From CAZVYJ01 sp964631565 (GTDB lineage: Bacteria > Planctomycetota > Phycisphaerae > SM23-33), in the NCBI GenBank assembly GCA_964631565.1, contig CAZVYJ010000026.1, positions 1-39,694 on the forward strand: a stretch of DNA of 39,694 nucleotides. The letters are read 5' to 3'. The notes under the pieces are model-generated. The model made no database searches. It was not told the origin of the DNA and saw nothing but the letters and a program-made list of their open reading frames with translations. Positions within the stretch are counted from its first letter, which is position 1; each line of letters begins with the position of its first letter. The translations under genes were made by a program, and so were the position numbers. Positions 14,805-22,804 of this stretch are shown here, one piece after another.

Positions 14805-17264
14805 TCATGCTGCTCGTCTGCGTTTTGTCAGATATCCCGGCTTGTCGAGGTCAAGAATGTGATACGCCGCAATCTTCACCTGGTCAGCCAGCAGGAACCA
14901 TACTATGGCGTAGCCCCAGACCATCATCGCAAGTTTCCAGCCGAGCGCCGGCATGAATATGCCGTAGACGGCAATCAGTGTGGCGATAATCTGCGTGCCG
15001 ACAACGGCGCCTACAAGCACCATGGACGGCCTGTCGGTCCAGAATCGCTTGCGCGTCCGTGTAACGAAAATCGTCAAGTGCCCGGCGACAGACAGCTTGA
15101 GGTAAATCAACGACTGTATAGTCTCGCGGTTGAGTTTAAGTATGCTTTCGCCGATGTAGAATATGCCGAAGGACGCCATCACGCCCACGATGCCGAGAAT
15201 CGTAGCGATGCCAAGAACCCTCCGCATGTTCCACGCCTCCGGTCCGTCGGAGCCCTTGGCGCGGTCGTACGCTATCGACAGAATTGCTCCGTCGTTCAGC
15301 AGGGCCAGCAGGACGATCATGACAGCCGTTACGGGATAGAAGTTGAATATCAGAATCGACATCGTCATGAACAGCAGCACGCGAATAGTCTCGGCGATGC
15401 GGTATATGGCGTAGCTGTTCATGCGCTGGAAAATTTTCCTGGCCTCGCGGATGGCGTCGATAATCACAGACAGGCCGGGCGTGAGGAGCACGATGTCGGC
15501 TGCGGAGCGAGCGGCGTTGGTGGCGCCGGAAACAGCGATGCCAGCATCGGCCTTCTTCAGCGCCGGTGCGTCGTTCACGCCGTCGCCGGTCATGCCGACG
15601 ATGTGCTTCCGCTGCTGGAGCACGTCGACGATGTGATACTTGTGTTCCGGCCAAACTTCGGCGAATCCGTCGGCCTGCTCGATGGCGTCGGCCATCTGCC
15701 CGCTCTCGTGATGGGCTGTATCGCCGAATCGCTTGGCGTCAACGATGTTCATACCGAGACCAAGCTTGCTGGAAATTTCTCTGGCGATGGCTTTCTGGTC
15801 GCCGGTGACCATCTTGACCTTGATGCCCATTTTCTGGGCGGCCTCGATTGTCGCCTTGGAATCGTCTCGCGGCGGGTCGAACAGCGGCAGCACACCGAGG
15901 AACCGCCACTTGCCGTCTCCCTCGGCGCGGGCGACGCCCAGCGACCGGTAGCCGCGATGCGCAAAGTCTTCGATGGCTTTGCCCGCCTGCTCCGCGGCTG
16001 CGGCATCAATATCAGCCAGCGACAGGATCACCTGCGGGGCGCCCTTGGTGACCTTGAAGGTTTTTCCGTCCGAAGACCGGGCGGTGGCTTCAGTCCGCTT
16101 GGACTCCGGGTCGAACGGCATAAAGTTCGTGATTTTGCAGTTGGAGATATCATGTTCGTCGGCAGCGCCCTTCAGAACGGCAAGGTCGATTGGATCCTGG
16201 TCTTCTTCGCGCGACGCCAGAGCGGCCGCCCTGAAGATATCTCCCCTGGTCGCGCCGCCCTGCAGATACGGGTCGCCGAGCTTGAGTTCGTTTTTCGTCA
16301 GCGTGCCGGTCTTGTCGGAGCAGAGAACATCGACCCCGGCTATCTCTTCGATAGCGGCCAGCCGGCGGACGACGGCTTCCTTTTTGGAAAGCAGCCTGGC
16401 GCCGACGGCCATCGTGACGGAAAGCACGGTCGGCATGGCCACCGGAATCGCCGCAACCGTCAGCACCAGCGCGAACCGCAGAAGCGTGACCACATGGTCC
16501 CAGCTTTCAAAGAAGCCCACGCCCCGCCTGAAAAGTTCGGACAGAATAATCAGCGACACCATCAGGGCCGCGGTGACTATGAGGTAGTCGCCTATCTTGA
16601 GTACGGCCTTTTGGAAATGGCTTTTGGTGTGGGCCTCCTGGACGAGGCCGGCCGTCTTTCCGAAGTATGTGTTCGCGCCGGTAGTCGTAACCGCGGCGTC
16701 CACCTCGCCCTTTCTCACTATCGAGCCGGAGTACACCGTTTCGCCGATGGATCGCTCCACCGGCAGCGACTCGCCGGTGAGCGCCGACTGGTCTATCTGC
16801 ACGGGCCCGGCCTCGAGCAACTCGGCGTCGGCAGGCACGATGTCGCCCAGCCGAAGGCGCACAACATCGCCGGGTACGATCTCACGGGCCGGAATAACCT
16901 TCCACGCGCCGCTGCGTTTTACGCGGCCGTCGAGGGCGAGTTTTTTCTTCAGCGCTTCAATGGCCGTATCCGCATGGTACTCCTCCCAGAAAGCGACAAC
17001 GGCGTTCAATACGAGAAGGGCCGTGATTATCCAGAAGTCTTCCCAGTGCCGGACGGCTGCGGAAAGCGAGGCGGCCACTTCGATCATCCACGGAATAGGC
17101 CCCCAGAAGTTTTTCGCCAGTTTCAGCCAGGCCGGAACATGTTTCTCCTGGAGTTCGTTGTAGCCGTACTGCTGGAGGCGGGCCTGCGCCTCGGCTTCGC
17201 TCAACCCGTCGGGCGAAGTCTTGAGACGGGAAAAAACATCCACCTTTTCATCGGATTGCGTCAT
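14805..17264 (-). CDS. P3A-type plasma-membrane H+-ATPase
   Basis: An 819-residue P-type ATPase of the proton-pumping P3A class known from plants, fungi and some bacteria. Seen: actuator motif TGES at 163-166, M4 helix with AAIPVAMPTVL, the phosphorylation motif SDKTGT with D317, and hinge motif GDGVND at 560-565. In M5, R628 (ETIRV), and in M6, D658 (LNDGAI), sit 30 residues apart. These match the R655/D684 pair that carries and gates the proton in the plant enzyme AHA2, which supports H+ over Ca2+ as the ion. The N-terminal cation-ATPase domain begins at residue about 8, and the C-terminus (about 760-819) is short, so the plant autoinhibitory tail is absent. GGAG precedes the ATG. Confidence 0.9.
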   Translation of the reverse strand: MTQSDEKVDVFSRLKTSPDGLSEAEAQARLQQYGYNELQEKHVPAWLKLAKNFWGPIPWMIEVAASLSAAVRHWEDFWIITALLVLNAVVAFWEEYHADTAIEALKKKLALDGRVKRSGAWKVIPAREIVPGDVVRLRLGDIVPADAELLEAGPVQIDQSALTGESLPVERSIGETVYSGSIVRKGEVDAAVTTTGANTYFGKTAGLVQEAHTKSHFQKAVLKIGDYLIVTAALMVSLIILSELFRRGVGFFESWDHVVTLLRFALVLTVAAIPVAMPTVLSVTMAVGARLLSKKEAVVRRLAAIEEIAGVDVLCSDKTGTLTKNELKLGDPYLQGGATRGDIFRAAALASREEDQDPIDLAVLKGAADEHDISNCKITNFMPFDPESKRTEATARSSDGKTFKVTKGAPQVILSLADIDAAAAEQAGKAIEDFAHRGYRSLGVARAEGDGKWRFLGVLPLFDPPRDDSKATIEAAQKMGIKVKMVTGDQKAIAREISSKLGLGMNIVDAKRFGDTAHHESGQMADAIEQADGFAEVWPEHKYHIVDVLQQRKHIVGMTGDGVNDAPALKKADAGIAVSGATNAARSAADIVLLTPGLSVIIDAIREARKIFQRMNSYAIYRIAETIRVLLFMTMSILIFNFYPVTAVMIVLLALLNDGAILSIAYDRAKGSDGPEAWNMRRVLGIATILGIVGVMASFGIFYIGESILKLNRETIQSLIYLKLSVAGHLTIFVTRTRKRFWTDRPSMVLVGAVVGTQIIATLIAVYGIFMPALGWKLAMMVWGYAIVWFLLADQVKIAAYHILDLDKPGYLTKRRRAA

Positions 17265-17488
17265 GTCTGTGACTCCGTTCGTCTGATGTGTAGCCGATGG
17301 TTGCTGGGCTTACTGGAAATGAACCGGATTTGCATGACAGGTCTTTCATGTTTTCTGCAGTGTCGCGGTTTGGCAGCGGGACTTCAATACCTTTATCCAG
17401 TAATCATAATATGCATACAGGTACCCGGTTTGCCGCACTTTTTCCGCTCACGGGAGAGAATCGCAAAAAAAGAAAAAGAAACAATATT

Positions 17489-17524
17489 AAAAAAGCCCCT
17501 GCCGTCCGTTCGGGCGGCAAGGGC
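17489..17524 (-). terminator. Intrinsic terminator of tRNA-Gln
   Basis: On the minus strand GCCCTTGCCG pairs with CGGCAGGGGC (one G-U pair), enclosing a 10-base loop, and TTTTTT follows immediately. It begins 5 bases after tRNA-Gln. Confidence 0.85.
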
Positions 17525-17528
17525 AAAA

Positions 17529-17599
17529 CTGGGGATTAAGGATTCGAACCTTAACTAACTGATCCAGAGTCAGTTGTGCTACCGTTACACTAATCCCCA
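17529..17599 (-). tRNA. tRNA-Gln (anticodon CUG)
   Basis: The minus strand folds into a 71-nt cloverleaf with the unusual U1-A72 first pair typical of bacterial tRNA-Gln (TGGGGAT with ATCCCCA). The anticodon stem ACTGA/TCAGT encloses CTCTGGA, giving anticodon CTG. The T-arm loop is TTCGAAT. No CCA is encoded; a terminator follows directly. Confidence 0.93.
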
Positions 17600-17658
17600 G
17601 TATCTTTAGCCTAGTCTAATGTTCATGCCCGGAATGTCAAGCATCTTGAACGGCGCAG

Positions 17659-17688
17659 AAAAACGGGCCGACAGGTTATGTCGGCCCG
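17659..17688 (-). terminator. Intrinsic terminator of the PilZ gene
   Basis: On the minus strand a perfect 10-bp GC-rich stem (CGGGCCGACA with its complement, 17664-17688) with a 5-base loop is followed by TTTTT, about 40 bases after the PilZ stop codon. Confidence 0.85.
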
Positions 17689-17730
17689 GATCGTCCCTCC
17701 CCAACAATAATAAGGTAATGCTCTTCCGGT

Positions 17731-18081
17731 TCAGGCGGCAGCCAGCCCGACGCCGCTGTAGCCGCACCACGAATCGACAGAAACGTTGTCGAATGACAGG
17801 CCGATTCGATAGCCGGCCTCTTCCTGTCTGCAGCGGACCACGCTGGCGTAAATGTTGCGTCGGCCGCCTTCGGCTGACAGCGGCAGGCACAGCACCACTC
17901 GCTGGCCCGGATAATAGGCCCGGTCGCTCAAGGCGCCCATGCCGCTTTTTGATATGTCGATCATTCGTATCTGGTCCACGACATCTTCGCCGGATGGGTC
18001 CAGACGAATGGCGTTCAAACTCATATGAAGTTTTGTTCTGGCGTGTCGCCGCCTGTCTGATGAATCCGTTTTACCTGGCAT
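17731..18081 (-). CDS. Single-domain PilZ protein, c-di-GMP binding
   Basis: A 116-residue soluble protein consisting of one PilZ domain. The two c-di-GMP-contacting motifs are intact: RRxxR as R11-R12-H-A-R15 and D/NxSxxG as D42-I-S-K-S-G47. A beta-barrel follows (RVVLCLPLS, NIYASVVRCR, YRIGLSFDN) to about residue 104. GGGAG lies about 9 bases before the ATG. It is monocistronic with its own terminator, and divergent from the cobA/hemD gene. It is a natural effector candidate for the c-di-GMP made by the cyclase at 4.1-5.0 kb, although distance and transcription unit do not link them. Confidence 0.88.
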   Translation of the reverse strand: MPGKTDSSDRRRHARTKLHMSLNAIRLDPSGEDVVDQIRMIDISKSGMGALSDRAYYPGQRVVLCLPLSAEGGRRNIYASVVRCRQEEAGYRIGLSFDNVSVDSWCGYSGVGLAAA

Positions 18082-18164
18082 TTTTTTGCACTCCCGGGCC
18101 TTCCAAACGGCCCAGTTGACTAATCGACGCGAGAACAGGCCGGCTTAAATAAGTGTGCAATATT

Positions 18165-18193
18165 TTGCCTGAAAAGAAGATAACGTTTACAAT
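18165..18193 (+). promoter_or_regulatory. Promoter for a probably leaderless cobA-hemD mRNA
   Basis: TTGCCT (18165-18170), a 17-base spacer and TACAAT (18188-18193, five of six consensus bases) lie so close to the gene that only 8 bases separate the -10 box from the ATG at 18202. Transcription would start at or within two bases of the start codon. AGGA touches the ATG directly, too close to serve as a ribosome-binding site. Confidence 0.55.
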
Positions 18194-18201
18194 AATCAGG
18201 A

Positions 18202-19728
18202 ATGACCAGCCGGAATAAACAATGTGGTCTGGCAGTGCTTACCGGCGCCGGTCCGGGCGATGCGGACCTGATAACCCTGGCCGGAGCCAATTGGCTAAGC
18301 CAAGCTGACACCGTTATTTACGACAGGTTATCGGCGGAGCGGCTGCTTGAAATCTGCCGCATGGACGCCGAAAAAATCTACGTCGGAAAGCAGCCCGGCC
18401 GGCCCGCCGCCAGCCAGGACGAGATAAACGCCCTTCTCATAAAAAAATGCAGCCAGGGCCGGCTGGTGGTCCGGCTCAAGGGGGGCGACCCCTTGATATT
18501 CGGCCGGGGCGGCGAGGAGGCCGAAGCCCTCGCCAAGGCCGGCGTGCCCTATCGGATTGTTCCCGGCGTTACGGCGGCGGCCGCTGCGGCGGCCTTCGCG
18601 GCCATACCGCTTACCGACCGGCGGTGCGCATCGACCGTGGCGCTTGTCACCGGGCACGAAGACCCGGCCAAGGCGGAATCGGTTATAGATTATGATTCGC
18701 TGGCGAAACTTGACACGCTTGTTTTTTACATGGGCGTCGGCCGGCTGGGCGAGATCGCCGAGCGGCTGATTCAGGCCGGCCGGTCGCCGGACACACCGGC
18801 TGCCGTCGTGCAGGATGCCGCGACGCCGCATCAAAGAACAGTAGTCGCCCCGCTCGCCGCCATCGCCGAGCGGGCCGCAGCTGCCGACATCAAGCCGCCT
18901 GCGCTGACGATTGTCGGCGATGTAGTTTCGCTGCGGGAGAAACTTTCATGGTTCGAGCAGCTGCCCCTGTTCGGCCGAACAATCATGGTTACCCGCACGC
19001 GGCAGCAGGCGTCGGAGCTGTCGCAGAAACTTCGTGCGCTCGGCGCCGACGTGATAGAAGCGCCTACCATAGAGATATCTCCGCCGGAAGATGCTGCGCC
19101 GATCGACGCCGCACTCGCCCGGCTGCGTGATTTCGACTGGCTTGTGCTTACATCGCCGAACGGTGCGGAGGCGCTTATGTCGCATCTCGTCGCGCGCGGC
19201 ATGGACGCGCGAACGCTGGCCGGCGTGAAGATTGCCGCAGTAGGCCCCGCAACCGCCGAGGCGCTTTCGCGGCGATCAATCACGGCGGACCTGCTTCCGG
19301 CGGAGTTCACAACCGCCGCGCTTGGCGAAGCCCTCGTCGCAGCCGATGCAGGCTCGGGCAGGGTTCTGCTCGTGCGGGCCGACATCGCAACGGGCATGCT
19401 GGGCGATATTCTCCGCGCCGCCGGAGCCAAGGTCGAGGAAGTCGCGATTTACCGCACCGCCCGCCCCGCCGCACTGCCGCAGCGGGCAGTCGAAGCCCTC
19501 CGGGCCGGCAAGGTTGACTGGATAACGTTCACATCATCATCGACTGTCGAGAATTTTCTGGCGCTTCTGAAGTCAGCCGGCGACGTGAACCTTTCCGGCG
19601 TCCGGCTTGCCGCAATAGGCCCGGTTACGGCCGAGACGCTTTCCGCAGCCGGCCTGACGCCCACCGTCGTCGCCGAGCCGCATACTATAGAAGGCCTCGC
19701 AGACGCGATAGTTTCCTGCAGCAACTGA
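18202..19728 (+). CDS. cobA-hemD: Fused uroporphyrinogen-III C-methyltransferase / uroporphyrinogen-III synthase
   Basis: A 508-residue bifunctional tetrapyrrole enzyme. Residues about 8-250 are the SAM-dependent methyltransferase (SUMT): GAGPGDADLITLAG, DRL at 41-43, RLKGGDPLIFGRGGEE, VPGVTAAAAAAA, PLTDRR and the helix GRSPDTPAAVVQDA. It makes precorrin-2. Residues about 256-505 are uroporphyrinogen-III synthase (HemD), which closes hydroxymethylbilane: MVTRTRQQASELSQKL, VLTSPNGAEAL, AVGPATAEAL, ITFTSSSTVENF and IGPVTAETL. The fusion channels product at the branch to sirohaem and cobalamin. Genes for earlier haem steps are not in the window. The mRNA seems to be leaderless. Confidence 0.95.
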   Translation: MTSRNKQCGLAVLTGAGPGDADLITLAGANWLSQADTVIYDRLSAERLLEICRMDAEKIYVGKQPGRPAASQDEINALLIKKCSQGRLVVRLKGGDPLIFGRGGEEAEALAKAGVPYRIVPGVTAAAAAAAFAAIPLTDRRCASTVALVTGHEDPAKAESVIDYDSLAKLDTLVFYMGVGRLGEIAERLIQAGRSPDTPAAVVQDAATPHQRTVVAPLAAIAERAAAADIKPPALTIVGDVVSLREKLSWFEQLPLFGRTIMVTRTRQQASELSQKLRALGADVIEAPTIEISPPEDAAPIDAALARLRDFDWLVLTSPNGAEALMSHLVARGMDARTLAGVKIAAVGPATAEALSRRSITADLLPAEFTTAALGEALVAADAGSGRVLLVRADIATGMLGDILRAAGAKVEEVAIYRTARPAALPQRAVEALRAGKVDWITFTSSSTVENFLALLKSAGDVNLSGVRLAAIGPVTAETLSAAGLTPTVVAEPHTIEGLADAIVSCSN

Positions 19729-19778
19729 GCATCATTTACCAAAGCAATCTATCAGGAACAAACAAGGACATGTCAGGG

Positions 19779-20360
19779 ATGAATAAAAAATATCTGATCA
19801 TAGCGGCTGTAGTTGCCGTAGCGGCCGTCGCAGCGATCGTCTGGTATACGCTGTCCCGCAGCGGCGAGGATACGCTCGAAAATTACACCGATAACTATGT
19901 CATGCTGGACCTGTACGGCCCGCCGGACTGGCTGGCTGCGCACAGCCATACGGCGGTCTGGAAAAACAAGACCTACACGCTGCCGATGGCGTTCAAAATA
20001 GTCGAGCCATCTCCGACAAATGAACCGCTTCTGGGGGTCGTAAAGTCCAAAGACGGCAGAAAACTCGTGACGGTAGCAGGCTGCCCCGTTGATATCGCGT
20101 CGCTTTCGCTCAGCGACCTCAGCGTCATGATAAGCGACTCGGTCCTGCTGAACGATGTGAACGGCAGAAGCGCAAGCGTGGTAATCAAGGCCTTCGCCCC
20201 CGCCGGAACGGACAGGGAAAGCTACCAGCGGCCTGACGACAATACGCTGCGAGCGATTCTGGCGCCTTCCAGAGTGTACAGCCTGACGCAGAAAGACTGG
20301 CTCCAGGCCCAGGACAGCCGGAATAACGACCTGGATATCCCCGATGAACCGCGTGAGTGA
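19779..20360 (+). CDS. Membrane-anchored protein of unknown function
   Basis: About 193 residues. A single N-terminal helix (about 5-24, rich in Ala/Val/Ile, flanked by KK and by RSGED) acts as a membrane anchor, leaving a soluble domain of about 165 residues outside. The domain carries no cysteine pair or enzyme motif that I know. Aromatic and proline-rich blocks such as LYGPPDWLAAHSH and TYTLPMAFKI are followed by a DRESYQRPDD segment. The start at 19779 is preferred because AAGGA lies 10 bases upstream, while the in-frame ATG at 19770 is only 3 bases from it. It follows cobA-hemD by about 50 bases and may be co-transcribed. No family recognised. Confidence 0.65.
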   Translation: MNKKYLIIAAVVAVAAVAAIVWYTLSRSGEDTLENYTDNYVMLDLYGPPDWLAAHSHTAVWKNKTYTLPMAFKIVEPSPTNEPLLGVVKSKDGRKLVTVAGCPVDIASLSLSDLSVMISDSVLLNDVNGRSASVVIKAFAPAGTDRESYQRPDDNTLRAILAPSRVYSLTQKDWLQAQDSRNNDLDIPDEPRE

Positions 20361-20463
20361 ACCGCCTGGAACCGGCGTTTTGCCGGCACAAATCCACAAC
20401 GCCGTTGAATCGCCGCCGCAAAGGGCGTAACATGCCGTGTTCCATTGTGACAGGAATCGGACC

Positions 20464-21819
20464 ATGGGCATGACAATTACGGAAAAGATACTCGCGAGGC
20501 ACGCCGGGCGCGGCAAGGTGTCGCCGGGTGAGAATATCTGGTGCAATATAGACATCCTGATGACGCACGACGTGTGCGGACCGGGCACCATCGGCATATT
20601 CAAAGAGGAGTTCGGCGACGGCGCGAAGGTTTTCGACCCGGAGCGGGTCGTCATCATTCCCGACCACTACATATTCACCGCCGACCCCAAGGCGCACCGC
20701 AACGTGGAAATTCTGCGCGAGTTCGTCGCGGCCCAGGGCATCAGGCATTATTACGACCCGGACTTCATCAAGACCGGCTGCGACGGCATGCCTCAGCCTT
20801 ACGACGATCCGGCGACGACGAGCTATCGCGGCGTCTGCCACGTCGCACTGCCTCAGAACGGCCACACCCGACCGGGCGAAATACTGCTCGGCACGGACAG
20901 CCACACCTGCACGCACGGCGCGTTCGGCGAGTTCGCCACAGGCATAGGCAACACCGACGCAGCCTTCGCGATGGGCACGGGCAAGCTCTGGCTGAAAGTG
21001 CCTCCGAGCCTGAAATTCGTCTTCAACGGCAAGATGCCGGCTTACCTGATGGCCAAAGACCTCATCCTGCACGCCATCGGCGAAATCGGAACCGACGGCG
21101 CGACGTACTGCGCGATGGAATTCGCCGGCGACGCCGTAATGAGCCTGAACATGGACGAGCGCATGACCATCTGCAACATGGCCATTGAGGCCGGCGGCAA
21201 GAACGGCATAATCGCGCCGGACGAAAAGACGCTCGAATACGTCCGCAGCCGGGCCGCCAAAAACGCCCCGAAGTTCGAATGCGTCTACTCCGACGCCGAC
21301 GCGGAATACGAAAAGGTCTACGAGTTCAACGCAGCCGACATCGCCCCGACGCTCGCCTGCCCGCATTCGCCCGACAAGCGCGCGACGGCAAGGGAACTGG
21401 CCGACGTGAAAATCGACCGCAGCTATATCGGCTCGTGCACGGGCGGCAAGACCACCGACTTCGTCGAGTCCGCCAAGCTGCTCGCCGGCAGGAAAGTCGC
21501 CGTCGAAACGTTCATCGTCCCCGCGACGGTCGAGGTCGACATGGACCTGGACCGCTGCAAGGTCGGCGGAAAGTCGCTGCGCGAGATATTCGCCGCGGCC
21601 GGCTGCAAAATCGGCCCGGCGGGGTGCGCCGCATGCCTTGGCGGCCCGCAGGACACGTTCGGCCGGGCCAACCAGCCGCTTACGGTGGTCTCGACGACCA
21701 ACCGCAACTTCCCCGGCAGAATGGGCAGCAAGGACGCTCAGATTTACCTCGCCAGCCCGCTGACGGCAGCCGCCAGCGCACTGACAGGAAAAATCACCGA
21801 TCCCAGAGACGTCAGGTAG
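20464..21819 (+). CDS. leuC: 3-isopropylmalate dehydratase large subunit-like (aconitase family)
   Basis: A 451-residue protein of the aconitase superfamily, which isomerises hydroxyacids through a [4Fe-4S] cluster. The cluster ligands are present with family spacing: C325 (YIGSCTGG), C388 and C391 (GCAACLGG). GTDSHTCTHGAFG and the late NRNFPGRMG substrate loop are intact. It resembles the LeuC subgroup with DILMTHDVCGPGTIGIF near residue 30. The start is ATG at 20464, with AGGA about 9 bases upstream; an ATG two codons later is also possible. LeuC needs a separate LeuD swivelling subunit, and none is encoded here: the next gene is an SDR protein. Homoaconitase or another hydroxyacid is therefore possible. 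Confidence 0.85.
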   Translation: MGMTITEKILARHAGRGKVSPGENIWCNIDILMTHDVCGPGTIGIFKEEFGDGAKVFDPERVVIIPDHYIFTADPKAHRNVEILREFVAAQGIRHYYDPDFIKTGCDGMPQPYDDPATTSYRGVCHVALPQNGHTRPGEILLGTDSHTCTHGAFGEFATGIGNTDAAFAMGTGKLWLKVPPSLKFVFNGKMPAYLMAKDLILHAIGEIGTDGATYCAMEFAGDAVMSLNMDERMTICNMAIEAGGKNGIIAPDEKTLEYVRSRAAKNAPKFECVYSDADAEYEKVYEFNAADIAPTLACPHSPDKRATARELADVKIDRSYIGSCTGGKTTDFVESAKLLAGRKVAVETFIVPATVEVDMDLDRCKVGGKSLREIFAAAGCKIGPAGCAACLGGPQDTFGRANQPLTVVSTTNRNFPGRMGSKDAQIYLASPLTAAASALTGKITDPRDVR

Positions 21820-21904
21820 CAGTCCGAATTGCCGCTCAAGTTCACCAATGAACCGCGGGCGATAAGGCCGATAAATACGCAGGATATTCTGCGGAGATTC
21901 GGCC

Positions 21905-22705
21905 ATGGATGACCAAGTTAAACGAGCGGCACTCATCACCGGCGGCACGAGCGGCCTGGGGCTTACCGTAGCAACGGAGCTGGCAAGGCAGGGCTGGAAT
22001 CTGTTCCTGCAGCACTCCGGGGCCGGCGAAAACGCCGACGAAATCGCAGCCGACCTGCTCGCCGACGCGAAACAGGACAAAATAGAAATCGACGTCACCG
22101 CCGCTGCCTGCGACCTGGCATCAGCAGCGGACCGCAATAAACTCGTCGAGGAGATGCTCGACGAATTCGGCCGCATAGACATGCTGGTCAACAGCGCAAC
22201 CGGCAAGCCTCCGAAGGCCATCGACCTGCTGGAAGTCTCCGAAGACGATTACCGGGAAGTAATCGACACGGGACTGACATCGACGCTGTTCCTGACGCAG
22301 CTCGTCGCCAACGAGATGGTCCGCCTCGTCGAGGCCGGCGAAATCGAAAATCCCAGGATAGTGACGCTCAATTCGATAACCAGCTACACGACCAGCGTTG
22401 ACCACGGCCCGCACTGCATCAGCCGGGCCGGCCTGTCGATGATGACGCAGCTTTTCGCCGACCGACTCGGCGAGCACGGCATAAGCGTCTACGAAATACG
22501 GGCCGGGCTGCTTTCGACCGGGCCGGGCGACGCAGCCCACGCGATGTACGACACCCTCATCGAACAGGGCCTGACGCCGATCCGCCGCTGGGGCCGCCCC
22601 GCCGACGTGGCACGCGCGGTGTCGGCCATCGCGCAGGACATGCTGAGCTTCTCAACAGGAGAGGTAATCAACGTGGACGGCGGATTCCATCTGAGACGTT
22701 TATAG
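21905..22705 (+). CDS. Short-chain dehydrogenase/reductase with altered catalytic residues
   Basis: A 266-residue Rossmann-fold protein of the classical SDR group. The nucleotide-binding motif TGGTSGLG (12-19) is intact and the C-terminus INVDGGFHLRRL matches FabG-like reductases. The NNAG motif is VNSAT. At the active site, where YxxxK is expected (family form YCISKAG), the sequence reads H170-C-I-S-R174: His (CAC, 22412-22414) replaces Tyr and Arg (CGG, 22424-22426) replaces Lys. The serine strand TLNSITS is kept. The protein may bind NAD(P) without normal reductase chemistry, or use an unusual mechanism. GGAG precedes the ATG. It lies 85 bases after the LeuC-type gene and is probably in the same operon. 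Confidence 0.82.
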   Translation: MDDQVKRAALITGGTSGLGLTVATELARQGWNLFLQHSGAGENADEIAADLLADAKQDKIEIDVTAAACDLASAADRNKLVEEMLDEFGRIDMLVNSATGKPPKAIDLLEVSEDDYREVIDTGLTSTLFLTQLVANEMVRLVEAGEIENPRIVTLNSITSYTTSVDHGPHCISRAGLSMMTQLFADRLGEHGISVYEIRAGLLSTGPGDAAHAMYDTLIEQGLTPIRRWGRPADVARAVSAIAQDMLSFSTGEVINVDGGFHLRRL

Positions 22706-22706
22706 C

Positions 22707-22803
22707 CCACAGATTACACGAATTTCCCGAATTATAAAAAACGCGGCAATCTATAAGAGATCGCCGCGTGAATCATACTCTTGATTTTTTGTGTAATCTG
22801 CGG
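22707..22803. repeat. Inverted CAGATTACAC repeats around a terminator hairpin
   Basis: CCACAGATTACACGAA at 22707-22722 returns as its near-perfect inverted copy at 22788-22803 (14 of 16 positions). The pair flanks the terminator hairpin at 22736-22768, between convergent genes. The whole 97-base unit could fold into a long stem, or be a small mobile palindromic element. Confidence 0.55.
22736..22768 (-). terminator. Intrinsic terminator of the nadE operon
   Basis: On the minus strand CGCGGCGATC pairs with GATTGCCGCG (one G-U pair), enclosing a 7-base loop, and is followed by TTTTTT. It lies about 40 bases after the DUF1638 stop codon and is convergent with the SDR gene, which it may also terminate. 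Confidence 0.85.
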
Positions 22804-22804
22804 A

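Noticed and set aside
13491..17558. A 1355-codon open frame on the plus strand
   Set aside because: It runs opposite to the tRNA-Gln, H+-ATPase and GH130 genes, has shadow-type composition rich in Arg and His, and no recognisable domain. High GC makes such antisense frames common.
20185..22221. A 678-codon minus-strand frame
   Set aside because: It is antisense to the LeuC-type and neighbouring genes, whose active-site motifs prove the plus-strand reading.
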